From Agromyces sp. S2-1-8 (lineage in GTDB: Bacteria; Actinomycetota; Actinomycetes; Actinomycetales; Microbacteriaceae), in NCBI RefSeq assembly GCF_021129215.1, contig NZ_JAJOLP010000001.1, positions 1,178,001 through 1,242,000 on the forward strand: a DNA stretch of 64,000 bases, read 5' to 3'. Below are positions 28,401-36,260 of the stretch, piece after piece. Positions within the stretch are counted from its first letter, which is position 1. Each line of letters begins with the position of its first letter. Below the pieces are notes generated by a model, which was not told where the DNA came from, made no database searches, and saw only the letters and a list, made by a program, of their open reading frames with translations. Made by a program: the position numbers and the translations under genes.

Positions 28401-29328
28401 CGCCACCGGGCTGGGCTCGGCGACGGTGCTCTACGGCAGCATCCCGATGGTCGATGACGCGGATGCCGCGGCCGAGGTCGGGGTGCCCTTCACTCGCGCG
28501 CTGAGCGCCGAGGGCGTGCCCGCCCCGACCATCTCGGTCGGCACCCTGCCCGACGGGCTGTCGTTCGACGCCTCGACGGGCGAGGTGACCGGCACGCCGA
28601 CCGGGGCGGGAACGACCGAGTCGCCGATGACGGCGACGAACGCGCTCGGCTCCGCGAACGCGACGCTGTCGCTCACCGTGCACCCGGCCGTGGCGATCAC
28701 CACGACCGCCCTGCCGGGCGGCACCGCGACGCTGCCGTACGAGGCGCTCGCCGAGGCCGGCGGGGGGCTCGCCCCGTTCGCCTGGTCGGCCGATGGACTG
28801 CCCGACGGCCTTGTGCTCGACGCCTCGACCGGCGCGATCACCGGATCGACGACGGCGGAGGGCGCGACCGAGGTCGTGCTGCACGTCACCGACGCGCTCG
28901 GGGGCACCGACTCGATCGCGCTCGAGCTCGTCCTCGCGCCGAAGCCGCGGCCCGACCTCGAGGTCGGCCTCTCGGTCGGCCGCCTCGTCACGGGGCAGAC
29001 GGCGCGGTACGCCGTCGCCGTCGAGAATGCGGGCAACGCTGTGGCGAAGGCGCCCGTCGTGGTCAGGACGACCCTCGACCGCGGGCTCCGGTTCGTCGGC
29101 CTCGCGAGCAGCGGCTGGAGCTGCACGAGCGCGCGCCAGGTCGTGACCTGCACCCGCCAGGGCGACGTCGCGGCCGGCGCGGTCGCGACGCTCGAGCTCG
29201 ACGTGCGGGTCATCACGAGACCGGGCTCGGTCACGACGGACGTCACGGCGGTGCCCGTCGCCGACGAGATCGACACCGTCGACAACCTGACCGCCCTCAC
29301 CTCGGAGGTCGTGAAGCGGCGTGGCTGA
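25498..29328 (+). CDS. Large secreted protein with Ig-like, putative-Ig and DUF11 domains
   Basis: A 1276-residue exported protein. A signal peptide ends near residue 30. Residues 30-440 are an unrecognised domain with two hydrophobic stretches (about 250-280 and 320-345) and several Cys. An irregular region follows, then Ig-like repeats: two Big_3-type units (KATPVVTLTSGSTYPSPDTP...), an invasin-like unit, two putative-Ig units with LPDGLSFDASTGEVTGTPTG and LPDGLVLDASTGAITGS, and a C-terminal DUF11 unit. There is no LPXTG anchor, so it is secreted or held by the hydrophobic part. It could be an adhesin; the N-terminal domain is the unknown. TTGCGT ends 6 bases before the ATG. Confidence 0.8.
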   Translation: MSPKHRLLAIVAAVALLAGVGLAPASIASAMPPQASDLVPPIIANTESGILRDLPTKYYQAVEDFENQAIADVLETHSLPDGDANAVRAWGRDAVRAQEFMNLLGIIAKPAAERTAGEALVHEWFQGVYQQQLVAQAQAALDQYLEWSGLTLETISLDPVPLLPDGGGYCDFHPPKALEEGTGEFGGVYDPSLLPQCQDSSGTTVACQLGPTGCPVPWPTVEQFEQWGRYLSQEDLWEDPVFPNLALESSVGVGLAAGMVATGATTAAARAYMAATESSTNLFAKVFPYAGRAGLKATTEGLKQVPKFATTAARTSAGVIRAGGVAFVVGTIITALITIALESYTIYEHQQIPITLKKSLADAKATPPDLAAVASKESGVGALMTTFLSTTQIDVDFDCQLENDWNPYSAFPCANAPDPAPPAEDDAAFWVSTEADGVTSGRFADMIYTVNPLDSQDSFTLNERSRASGEGWFVVTKYDGSLPENVDAPTTPGATLQTLRLYYRDWDGAGKVAERVVVDGAPMFAISSLDSADVGGCTTAPADGGTPLCLTDTLRYVQPDGAKVSARIVAAGAAGPKVSAVVPARVIAGELFALSATAEATFGTPPFTYRWVVAGSQRLGPAVSVSSQYAGNVAVYLEVADAQGNTTAQTYPVLAAQKTTVTVKTWPAGDVPYGGTRQVWAAISPLKAQGTQCTWNQQTGELGCTSPAGAVQFYVDGRPLGDPVQVTQNYLEPCFTGGGCPWTWGDNVAYAPAIALPTTGMATGSTHEVTAVYYGDEKFVGATSQTLDLAIVKATPVVTLTSGSTYPSPDTPVTLTAKVQAADGSRGVPTGTVQFLEGNSLAPLAPPVTVDSAGNATLTDVELKFVNSLAVRYLGDQNFAEAVSGVTPIRFPVATSATVDPASSTVLAGSQVDLSVTLLDELGDPFAGAPVTVSPGGHTVTTDAHGVASVSVTSDEIGEVTYTVDSGSATGLGSATVLYGSIPMVDDADAAAEVGVPFTRALSAEGVPAPTISVGTLPDGLSFDASTGEVTGTPTGAGTTESPMTATNALGSANATLSLTVHPAVAITTTALPGGTATLPYEALAEAGGGLAPFAWSADGLPDGLVLDASTGAITGSTTAEGATEVVLHVTDALGGTDSIALELVLAPKPRPDLEVGLSVGRLVTGQTARYAVAVENAGNAVAKAPVVVRTTLDRGLRFVGLASSGWSCTSARQVVTCTRQGDVAAGAVATLELDVRVITRPGSVTTDVTAVPVADEIDTVDNLTALTSEVVKRRG

Positions 29329-29335
29329 ACCTCGG

Positions 29336-29341
29336 TAGCGT
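29336..29341 (+). promoter_or_regulatory. -10 element of the leaderless cupin gene
   Basis: TAGCGT ends 6 bases before the ATG at 29348, only 8 bases after the preceding stop codon, so the cupin gene has its own promoter. Confidence 0.55.
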
Positions 29342-29347
29342 GGCGGT

Positions 29348-29782
29348 ATGACGGCATACGAGGTACTGGAGATCGGCGCGCTCGACGAATGGCGCTCGCA
29401 TTACGGCGGATTCCGCCCCGACAGCTCGCGCGACGGGCGCCGGGTCGTCGACCACGACCTCGAGATGCAGTACATCGGGCTCACGGCGAACGCCCTCGAG
29501 CCCGGCGAGGAGGCCGGCTACTGGCACACGCACGCGCGCATCGAGGAGCTCTACGTCTTCCTCTCGGGGCGCGGGCAGATGGGTCTCGACGACGAGGTCG
29601 TCGAGGTCGGCCCCGGCACGGTCGTGCGCGTCGGCCAGGACGTCGCCCGCACGTGGCGCTGCGCGCCCGACGGCACCGAGCAGCTGCGCTGGCTGTGCAT
29701 CCGCGCCGGTGGCTCCGAACTGCCGCACCTGCCCGACGACTCGGCGCGGCTGCCCGAGAAGCCGATGCCCTGGGGCGACTGA
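29348..29782 (+). CDS. Cupin-domain protein
   Basis: A 144-residue single cupin. GYWHTHARIEELYVFLSGRGQMGLDDE contains the two His and the Glu of cupin motif 1 (H-x-H-x5-E-type), and motif 2 lies in VVRVGQDVARTWRCAPDG without the usual His. It probably binds a metal, but an enzyme role is not certain. It is monocistronic. Confidence 0.8.
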   Translation: MTAYEVLEIGALDEWRSHYGGFRPDSSRDGRRVVDHDLEMQYIGLTANALEPGEEAGYWHTHARIEELYVFLSGRGQMGLDDEVVEVGPGTVVRVGQDVARTWRCAPDGTEQLRWLCIRAGGSELPHLPDDSARLPEKPMPWGD

Positions 29783-29854
29783 CCCGGCCGTCGGTCGAGT
29801 GGCGGAGCGCATCGGGACCACGGACGTGCCGATGGTCTCGATGCGCGCTTCGGG

Positions 29855-30460
29855 CTACTCGGTCGACGGGCGCTGCCGGTGCAGCCAGCGGTGCAGCATG
29901 CGGGTGACCCACGGCAGCACCCAGTACGTCATGATCGGCGTCAGGATGAGCGTCGACACGAGCGATCGGAGCCAGATCGGCAACCCGTCGAAGCCCGGCA
30001 GGGGTGCGACGAGGTACGAGAAGACGAGGTTCACCGGGAAGAAGCCGACCCAGATGGCGACGGCCTGCTTCCAGCGCGGCGGTGCGAACGGCACGGCGGC
30101 CTCGAGGTCGATGCCGCCCGAGGCATCCGTCGCGGGAATCGAGCCGGTGGCCGGATCGTCGAACCAGCCCTCGATGCCCGTGCGGCGCTTCGACCGCTCG
30201 CTGCGCACGAAGCCCTCGCCCATCGAGAGCCACCACGCGCGTTCGTCCGAGCGCTCCCACGACTCGAGGGTCTCCTCGCTCGCGAAGCGGTAGAGCATGT
30301 GCCAGACCTGCGACGACTCGCCGGCGCGCACCCATCCGGAACCGAGGAAGCCCGGGTACTTGTTCGCGAGGTTCACGCCGGTCTGCACCCAGGCGGTCGC
30401 CTCCGAGATGCGCGACGGGTCGACCTCGCGCCGGATCGACACGGTGATGGGTTCGGACAT
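29855..30460 (-). CDS. ABM-domain protein with C-terminal membrane segments
   Basis: A 201-residue protein. Residues 1-95 are an antibiotic-biosynthesis-monooxygenase-like ferredoxin fold (VSIRREVDPSRISEATAWVQ, KYPGFLGSGWVR, WHMLYRFASEETLESW). The rest has two membrane segments (about 133-155 and 163-185). The ABM fold often marks heme-degrading or quinone monooxygenases, but the name says little here. It is divergent from the membrane protein at 30614. Confidence 0.75.
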   Translation of the reverse strand: MSEPITVSIRREVDPSRISEATAWVQTGVNLANKYPGFLGSGWVRAGESSQVWHMLYRFASEETLESWERSDERAWWLSMGEGFVRSERSKRRTGIEGWFDDPATGSIPATDASGGIDLEAAVPFAPPRWKQAVAIWVGFFPVNLVFSYLVAPLPGFDGLPIWLRSLVSTLILTPIMTYWVLPWVTRMLHRWLHRQRPSTE

Positions 30461-30601
30461 GCTGCTGGTTCCTCGCGGGCTTCTGGCCGGGGTGGGATGG
30501 GTCGGTCGGCGACGACGGGGTGCGGTCGCGCCGGTAGTCGAGTGTAGTTCGAGGATGTTTCGAGATCGTGTCGTGCGCCGCGCGGGCGGTCCACCCGCCG
30601 A

Positions 30602-30607
30602 TAGCGT
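30602..30607 (+). promoter_or_regulatory. -10 element of a leaderless GTG gene
   Basis: TAGCGT ends 6 bases before the GTG at 30614, with no Shine-Dalgarno. Confidence 0.55.
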
Positions 30608-30613
30608 GGTCGC

Positions 30614-31912
30614 GTGATCCGACTCCTCTGCTTCGCACTGCTCGGCGCCGTGATCGCCAGCGCCGCCGCATGGGCCCTCTCGGCCGACGAAGCATGGGTC
30701 GGCATGTTCGTGCCGTGCGTCGTCGCGCTCAGCGTCCTCGGCCCGATCGTGCTCGTCGTGCGCAGCCTCGCGTGCGCGGGACTCGGGGGCGCGCTCGCCG
30801 GCCCCCTGAGCGCCGAAGAGCTGCAGCGCGCCGACTCGGAGGGGCGGCTCGCCCTCGCGCGCGTCCGGTCGATCCGGCGCACGGGCACGATGATCAACGA
30901 CCAGCCGATCTGCGACCTCGACCTCGTCGTCGTGCCGCGGTTCGGCGCTCCGTTCGAGGTGCGCACCCGCCGGCTGGTCGATCTCGTCGAGATCCCGCGC
31001 CTGCAGCCCGAGTGCGTCGTGGTCGTCGTGATGCAGGAGGCCGCGCCGTCGCCGGTCTCGATCGTCTTGGACCCGCCCGACGAGTGGGTGCAGCTCGCGC
31101 AACGCGACGAGCGGGTGCGCTCGACGCGGACCGCCGCGCCCTTCACGCCGGCGCCCGCTGCGGCGGGGAAGGCCGCGGGCGGGCTGCGTCGCATCCATCC
31201 GGCCTTCTACGTCGTCGCGGTGCTCGTCGGCGCGGCGCTCGCGCTCATCCCGGCGTATCCGACGATCGCTGCGATCGCGTCGGGCGAGACGACGCTCGGC
31301 GAGGTCCGCTACGCGAACTCGTGGGAGGGGCGGATGGCCGCCGACGAGCAGGCGCGGGCCGACGCCGAGGCCGCCGAAGCCGAGGCCGCGGCGGCGGCGA
31401 GCATGTTCGTCGGCGACAACGCGGCGAGAGCCGTCGACGCGCTCGTCGACGCGATCGGCGCCGGGCAGGTCGTGCAGCTCTCGTTCTGGGGCGAGCACCT
31501 CTCGGCGATCGCGCCGAGCGGCCCCGGTGCGGCGACGCTCGACAGCTGGGACGTCGTCGCCGGCGAGGTGACGAACAGCGGTCCGGCGGGCAGCCAGCCC
31601 GACCCCGCCGCGCTCGAGCTGCAGCTCTTCGACGCGAGGTCGGTCGACACCTCGCTGATGCCCGATCTCATCGCGCAGGCGAAGGAGCTCAGCGGCCTGT
31701 CTGAGCCCGACCCGACGCGCACCGACCAGTGGGTGTACGTCTCGCGCTCGGGGTCATCGGACAGCGGGCCGCCGCCCGTCGTCCTCGACGTGCCGGTCTA
31801 CGGCGAGTACTACGACGCCTGGATCACGTTCTCCCTCGAGGGCGAGGTCGTCTCGATGCGCGGCGGGGCGCCGGGGTCGGCGAGCTACGAGGCGGAGAAC
31901 GGCGCGGGCTGA
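30614..31912 (+). CDS. Membrane protein with RRTG-INDQP domain, paralogue A
   Basis: A 432-residue protein of unknown function. Two N-terminal membrane segments are followed by a cytosolic beta domain, LALARVRSIRRTGTMINDQP...LVDLVEIPRLQPECVVVVV...LDPPDEW. A third membrane segment spans about 197-220, and an extracytoplasmic C-terminal domain of about 200 residues follows. The gene at 41941-43074 encodes a paralogue with the same plan. The start is GTG and leaderless. Its 3' end overlaps the convergent HTH gene by 28 bases. Confidence 0.7.
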   Translation: MIRLLCFALLGAVIASAAAWALSADEAWVGMFVPCVVALSVLGPIVLVVRSLACAGLGGALAGPLSAEELQRADSEGRLALARVRSIRRTGTMINDQPICDLDLVVVPRFGAPFEVRTRRLVDLVEIPRLQPECVVVVVMQEAAPSPVSIVLDPPDEWVQLAQRDERVRSTRTAAPFTPAPAAAGKAAGGLRRIHPAFYVVAVLVGAALALIPAYPTIAAIASGETTLGEVRYANSWEGRMAADEQARADAEAAEAEAAAAASMFVGDNAARAVDALVDAIGAGQVVQLSFWGEHLSAIAPSGPGAATLDSWDVVAGEVTNSGPAGSQPDPAALELQLFDARSVDTSLMPDLIAQAKELSGLSEPDPTRTDQWVYVSRSGSSDSGPPPVVLDVPVYGEYYDAWITFSLEGEVVSMRGGAPGSASYEAENGAG

Positions 31913-32460
31913 TCGGCCGGATCGGGCATGAGCACCGTCGAGAGCATCACCGTGCGCCGGCCGCTCGCCCCGCCCTGCTCGTCATCGACCTGCGGAGCCA
32001 GGTAGGGGGCGAGCAGCTCGCCGAGGCCGGCCTGGATGCGCGACAGGTCGTCGGTTCCGACGTGCAGCCGAACCTGTCCGAATCCGAGGAACTCGCGGAA
32101 GTCGGCACCGGCTGACGCGCGGTCGAAGTCCTCGCCGAGGTGGGCGAGGAAGGTGAGGAACGACTGCTGCAGCTCGCGTTCGCCCATCTCGCGAAGCTCG
32201 TCGTGGTCGACGTGGGCCATGCGATCGCCGAGCGCGAAGGTGCGCTCGACGGCACCGCGGACCCGGCGTTCGTCGACGACGGCGACGATCCCGGCGTCGA
32301 CGAGCGCGGCGATGTGGCGGTAGAGCGTCGCCTGCGCGACGTCGGGCAGTGCGTCCCGGAGGTCGGAGGTCGTGACCCGTCGGCCCTCGCCGAGCTGCTG
32401 GACGATCCGCAGCCGAACCGGGTGCATGACGACGTCGGCGATCGGCGAGGTCTTGCGCAT
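31885..32460 (-). CDS. ArsR-like helix-turn-helix regulator
   Basis: A 191-residue regulator. The N-terminal winged helix opens IADVVMHPVRLRIVQQLGEGRRVTTSDLRDALPDVAQATLYRHIAALVDAG. The C-terminal half is a helical effector or dimer domain. AAGGAG precedes the ATG by 8 bases. It is divergent from an ABC-2 exporter, and a palindrome lies between them, so it most likely controls that exporter and itself. The 3' end overlaps the convergent membrane-protein gene. Confidence 0.85.
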   Translation of the reverse strand: MRKTSPIADVVMHPVRLRIVQQLGEGRRVTTSDLRDALPDVAQATLYRHIAALVDAGIVAVVDERRVRGAVERTFALGDRMAHVDHDELREMGERELQQSFLTFLAHLGEDFDRASAGADFREFLGFGQVRLHVGTDDLSRIQAGLGELLAPYLAPQVDDEQGGASGRRTVMLSTVLMPDPADQPAPFSAS

Positions 32461-32486
32461 CGCTGACTCCTTCCATTATTCTCAGC

Positions 32487-32515
32487 GTGCGAACATTCGC
32501 ACTAGTAGAACATTC
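32487..32515. promoter_or_regulatory. Operator region between HTH regulator and ABC-2 exporter
   Basis: GTGCGA-ACAT-TCGCAC (32487-32502) is a perfect inverted repeat. GAACATTC occurs inside it at 32491 and again at 32508, 17 bases on. It is the likely binding site of the divergent HTH regulator. Confidence 0.6.
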
Positions 32516-32554
32516 TCAAACTCCCAACGAAGTATCCCACCGAAGGATGTCCAC

Positions 32555-33271
32555 ATGAACTCCCATGCGATCGAGGTCACGGGGCTGTCGAAGCGGTTCG
32601 GCGAGGTCGAGGCGGTCCGAGCCGCGAGCTTCAGGGCCGAGCCGGGCCGGGTCACCGGCTTCCTCGGCCCGAACGGCGCCGGCAAGTCGACGACGCTCGC
32701 GATGGTGCTCGGTCTCAGCCGGCCCGACGCGGGAACGGCCCGCATCGGCGGAGCCGCCTATCGCGATCTCGACGACCCGACCGGGACGGTCGGCGCGGTC
32801 CTCGATTCGACCGGCGCGCACCCCTCGATGACCGGCCGCGGCCACCTGCGGGCCTACGCCGAGCTCGGCGGGCATGCGCGCCGTCGGGTCGACGACGTCG
32901 CCCTCACCACCGGCATCACCGAATACCTCGATCGACGCATCCGCGGCTACTCGACCGGCATGCGCCGGCGGCTCGCGCTCGCGACGGCCCTGCTCGGCGA
33001 GCCCTCGGTGCTCGTGCTCGACGAACCGTCGAACGGCCTCGATCCGGCCGGCATCGTGTGGCTGCGCGAGTTCCTCCGCGCCTTCGCCGGCCGCGGCGGC
33101 ACCGTGCTGCTCTCGAGCCACGTCCTCACCGAGCTGCAGCACAGCATCGACGACCTCGTCCTCATCGACCGGGGACGCGTCGCCTGGTCGGGTCCGCTCG
33201 ACGAATTCACCGGTGCCGCCTCGAGCCTCGAGTCGGCCTTCCTCGCCCACACCATGGAGGTGCACCCGTGA
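32555..33271 (+). CDS. ABC-2 type transporter ATP-binding protein
   Basis: A 238-residue ATPase. Walker A is GPNGAGKST, Walker B is VLVLDEPSNGLDP, and the H-loop lies in LLSSHVLTEL. The signature is degenerate, YSTGMRRRLALA, as is usual in exporter ATPases of the CcmA/bacitracin-resistance group. GAAGGA precedes the ATG by 7 bases. It overlaps the permease gene by GTGA. It probably exports a drug or lipid under control of the divergent HTH regulator. Confidence 0.9.
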   Translation: MNSHAIEVTGLSKRFGEVEAVRAASFRAEPGRVTGFLGPNGAGKSTTLAMVLGLSRPDAGTARIGGAAYRDLDDPTGTVGAVLDSTGAHPSMTGRGHLRAYAELGGHARRRVDDVALTTGITEYLDRRIRGYSTGMRRRLALATALLGEPSVLVLDEPSNGLDPAGIVWLREFLRAFAGRGGTVLLSSHVLTELQHSIDDLVLIDRGRVAWSGPLDEFTGAASSLESAFLAHTMEVHP

Positions 33272-34065
33272 TCGCACTCGTTCGAGGCGAACTCGCCAAA
33301 CTGCTCGCGACCCGCCTGCCGGTCGCGACCCTGCTCACGGCGCTCGGCTGCGGTCTCGGGTTCACCGCACTGCTCGCGCTCGCCGGGCCGGGCAACTCGA
33401 CCCCGCCCCTGCCCGGAATCGAGACGCCGGAGGGCGTGAGCCTCGTCGTCGGCATGGGCGGCCTGCTGCTGTTCGTGCCCGCGCTGATCGGCACCATCGC
33501 CGTCACGGGCGAGTACCGGCACCGTTCGATCGGCACGACGTTCCTGACCGTCCCGCGCCGAGGCCGCGCGCTCGTCGCCAAGCTCGTCGTGTTCGGCGGG
33601 CTGGGCTTCGCGTACGGCGCCGTCGCCGCCGTCGGAACCGCGGTCGCGCTCGTCGGGAGCGCCGCGCTCCGCGGCGTCGCGCTCGGCGTGCCCGCCGGTG
33701 CGCTCGTCGCGATGCTCGCCCAGCTCGCCCTCGCGGCCGCGGTCTACGCGGTGCTCGGTGTCGCGATCGGGGCGCTGGCGCGGCAGCAACTCGTCGCCGT
33801 CGGCATCGTGCTCGGGTACTTCTACTTCCTCGAGCACGTGCTGCTCCTCATTCCCGGGGTGAACGTCATCCACCCCTTCCTCCCGGGCGGTGCGACGGCC
33901 GCGCTGACCGACTTCACCTTCCTGAGCGACGCGATCGGCGCGCAGCTCCCGATCTCGATGCCCGTCGCGATCTCGCCGATCGGCGGTGCGCTCGTGCTGC
34001 TCGGATACGCGGCGATCGCCGCCGTCGTCGCGGTGGCGGTGCCGCTCCGTCGCGATGTGAGGTGA
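33268..34065 (+). CDS. ABC-2 type transporter permease
   Basis: A 265-residue membrane protein with about six membrane segments and the family's TGEYRHRSIGTTFLTVPRRGRALVAKL after the second segment. It starts at GTG overlapping the ATPase stop codon. It forms the membrane part of the exporter with the preceding gene. The gene ends just before a strong terminator. Confidence 0.87.
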   Translation: MIALVRGELAKLLATRLPVATLLTALGCGLGFTALLALAGPGNSTPPLPGIETPEGVSLVVGMGGLLLFVPALIGTIAVTGEYRHRSIGTTFLTVPRRGRALVAKLVVFGGLGFAYGAVAAVGTAVALVGSAALRGVALGVPAGALVAMLAQLALAAAVYAVLGVAIGALARQQLVAVGIVLGYFYFLEHVLLLIPGVNVIHPFLPGGATAALTDFTFLSDAIGAQLPISMPVAISPIGGALVLLGYAAIAAVVAVAVPLRRDVR

Positions 34066-34075
34066 TCCCGGCACC

Positions 34076-34102
34076 GGGCCCGCGTCGTCGCGACGCGGGC
34101 CC
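34076..34102. terminator. Bidirectional terminator
   Basis: A perfect 12-bp stem (34076-34087 with 34091-34102) and loop TCG, between the convergent ABC permease and LysR genes. The right arm touches the LysR stop codon. Confidence 0.8.
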
Positions 34103-35013
34103 TACCCCTGCAGCTCGCCGAGCAGCGCGGCCGCGGGGGCGGCGAGCGGCTCGCCGCCCCGCCACACCGCTCGCAGCCGCCGTCGGAGGTCGAGCCCCTC
34201 GACGGGGACTTCGACGAGTTCGCCGCGGGCGACCCACGGGCGCACCGCGAGCTCGCTCAGCACGGCTGGCCCGGCGCCCGAGGCCGCCGAGATGAGCACG
34301 GCGGCATTGCTCGAGACGACCATCGCGGGCCGCGAGAGCTCCGGGACGCCCGCGCCGTCGACGCCGCCCGCGCCGAGCGCCTCGGCGAGGGTCGAGCGTG
34401 TGCCCGAGCCCGGCTCGCGGCTGACGAGCGGGGTGGTCGCGAGCTCGTGCGCGGTGACGTGGGTGCGCCGCGTCCACGGATGCGACGGCGCCACGACGAC
34501 GACGAGCCGGTCGCGCGCGACGGTGCGGCTGTGCAGGCCGCGCGGCACCGAGGGCGACTCGACGAAGCCGAGGTCGATCGCCCGGTCTGCGAGCAGGTCG
34601 AAGACCTGCGTCGAGTTCTCGACCCGCACCCGCACGTCGAGCTCGGGGTGCGCGTGCCGGAGGCCGGCGATCCAGGCGGGCAGCAGGTACTCGGCGACGG
34701 TGAGGCTCGCCGCCAGGTCGAGCCGGGCCTCGTGGCGCTCGCGAAGCGCGCGGCTCGTGGCGAGCAACTCGCCGGCCCCGTCGACGAGGCGGGCGGCCAG
34801 CTCGGCCACCACGACGCCGTCGGCGGTCAGTCGCGAGCCGCGCGGGTGGCGCTCGACGAGCGAGAGCCCGAGGTTTCGCTCGAGGGTCGCGATCGCGCGG
34901 CTCGCGTTGGGCTGCGCCATCCCGACCGCGCGTGCCGCCGCACCGAGACTGCCGTGCTCGCCGATCGCCGAGAGCAGTTCGAGCACCGCGAGGTCGGGCC
35001 AGCGAGTCGGCAT
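34102..35013 (-). CDS. LysR-family regulator next to yeiH
   Basis: A 303-residue LysR protein. HTH residues 8-65 hold LLSAIGEHGSLGAAARAVGMAQPNASRAI-type motifs, followed by the effector domain (SLTVAEYLLPAWIAGLRHAHPELDVRV). It is divergent from a YeiH-family gene, the same arrangement as yeiE-yeiH in enterobacteria, so it may sense sulfite or a related oxyanion; this is inference. It is leaderless, with TATCAT ending 6 bases before the ATG. A perfect palindrome covers the -10 and the start codon, which points to autoregulation. Confidence 0.88.
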   Translation of the reverse strand: MPTRWPDLAVLELLSAIGEHGSLGAAARAVGMAQPNASRAIATLERNLGLSLVERHPRGSRLTADGVVVAELAARLVDGAGELLATSRALRERHEARLDLAASLTVAEYLLPAWIAGLRHAHPELDVRVRVENSTQVFDLLADRAIDLGFVESPSVPRGLHSRTVARDRLVVVVAPSHPWTRRTHVTAHELATTPLVSREPGSGTRSTLAEALGAGGVDGAGVPELSRPAMVVSSNAAVLISAASGAGPAVLSELAVRPWVARGELVEVPVEGLDLRRRLRAVWRGGEPLAAPAAALLGELQG

Positions 35014-35029
35014 ATCGGAATGATATGCC
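35009..35029. promoter_or_regulatory. LysR-type palindrome over the lysR start and -10
   Basis: GGCATAT, 7 bases, ATATGCC: perfect 7-base arms. It contains the lysR -10 (TATCAT, 35020-35025 on the minus strand) and its ATG, and lies 56 bases upstream of yeiH. It fits a LysR T-N11-A box. Confidence 0.65.
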
Positions 35030-35084
35030 TCGATGCCGGAATCACGGCTACCGCGCCGCCGGTCCGCCTGCGACCGTGGAGGAG

Positions 35085-36155
35085 ATGTACCGCCCCACCC
35101 CCGCTCCCCGGTCAGCCCCCGTGCCCCGTCGCCGCCTCGCCGGCCGCTTCGGCGCCCGGGTCGCGACGCTCGCGCCCGGCCTCGCGCTCTGCGCCGTCGT
35201 CGCCGGCCTCGCGCTCGCCGTCACCCTCGTGGTGCCAACGATCAGCGCCCTGCTCGTCGCCATCGTCGTGGGCGTCGTCGTGCGGAACACGATGCGCCTG
35301 CCCAGGCGCCTCGAGCCCGGCATCGCGTTCGCGGCGAAGCCGCTGCTGCGCCTCGGGATCGTGCTGCTCGGCCTGCAGCTCGTCGTCGGAGACATCCTCG
35401 CCCTGGGCCCCGGCATGGTCGTCGTCGTCATCGCGATCGTCGTCGGCGGCATCGCCGCGACGATCCTCATCGGCCGGTGGCTCGGCATCGGCTCGACGCA
35501 GCGACTGCTCGTCGCGTGCGGCTTCTCGATCTGCGGTGCGGCGGCGGTCGCCGCGGTCGACGGCGTCGTCGAGGCCGAGGAGGAGGAGGTCGTCACCGCC
35601 GTCGCGCTCGTCGTGATCTTCGGCACCCTCATGATCCCGATCGTGCCGTTCGTCGCGGGGCTCATCGGCCTCGACGCCGACGAGGCGGGGATGTGGGCCG
35701 GCGGGTCGGTGCACGAGGTCGCGCAGGTGGTCGCGATCGGCGGGGCCCTCGGCGGCACCGCGCTCGGCGTCGCGGTCGTCGTGAAGCTCGCACGCGTGCT
35801 CATGCTCGCCCCGGTCATGGCGGTCATCGGCCTGCAGCGCCGCCGTGCGCTCGCGAAGGCGGGCGAGGATGCCTCGGGCGCACGCGGCGGCAAGCTGCCG
35901 CCGCTCGTCCCCCTGTTCGTCGTCGGCTTCGTGGCCATGGTGGCGATCCGGTCCCTCGGCGTCGTGCCGCCCCAGGTGGTCGCGGGCGCCGGCGTCGCGC
36001 AGACCGTGCTGCTCGCCGCGGCCATGTTCGCGCTCGGCACGGGCGTGCGGTTCAGCATGTTCCGCCGGGTCGGCGTGAAGCCCTTCGTACTCGCCGGAGC
36101 GTCGACCCTCGTCGTCTCGGCCATCGCGCTCGGTGGCGTTCTGCTCGTCGGCTGA
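35085..36155 (+). CDS. yeiH: YeiH/UPF0324-family membrane protein
   Basis: A 356-residue protein with about ten membrane segments. Family landmarks are GIVLLGLQL, ACGFSICGAAAVAA, and the conserved loop GMWAGGSVHEVAQVVAIGGALG. YeiH proteins are putative sulfate- or sulfite-type exporters. I chose ATG 35085; GGAGGAG abuts it, so GTG 35076 or ATG 35025 are alternatives. It is divergent from a LysR regulator. Confidence 0.85.
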   Translation: MYRPTPAPRSAPVPRRRLAGRFGARVATLAPGLALCAVVAGLALAVTLVVPTISALLVAIVVGVVVRNTMRLPRRLEPGIAFAAKPLLRLGIVLLGLQLVVGDILALGPGMVVVVIAIVVGGIAATILIGRWLGIGSTQRLLVACGFSICGAAAVAAVDGVVEAEEEEVVTAVALVVIFGTLMIPIVPFVAGLIGLDADEAGMWAGGSVHEVAQVVAIGGALGGTALGVAVVVKLARVLMLAPVMAVIGLQRRRALAKAGEDASGARGGKLPPLVPLFVVGFVAMVAIRSLGVVPPQVVAGAGVAQTVLLAAAMFALGTGVRFSMFRRVGVKPFVLAGASTLVVSAIALGGVLLVG

Positions 36156-36183
36156 GTCTTCGGTCTTCGGTCTTCGGTCCTCG
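36156..36183. repeat. Heptamer tandem repeat after yeiH
   Basis: GTCTTCG three times, then GTCCTCG, starting at the first base after the yeiH stop codon. No function is evident. The rest of the 105-base gap shows nothing clear. Confidence 0.6.
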
Positions 36184-36260
36184 GTCGGCGGCCGCGACCA
36201 CATGACCACTCGACCACATCGTCGGCAGCGGGACCGCCGCCCGCACGAGAGGCTCGGCGC

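Noticed and set aside
29855..30460. Antibiotic biosynthesis gene cluster suggested by the ABM domain
   Set aside because: The ABM fold is widespread in housekeeping proteins, and no biosynthetic genes lie nearby.
36156..36183. Heptamer repeat as a phase-variation tract
   Set aside because: It lies after the yeiH stop codon and not in a promoter or coding frame of either convergent gene.
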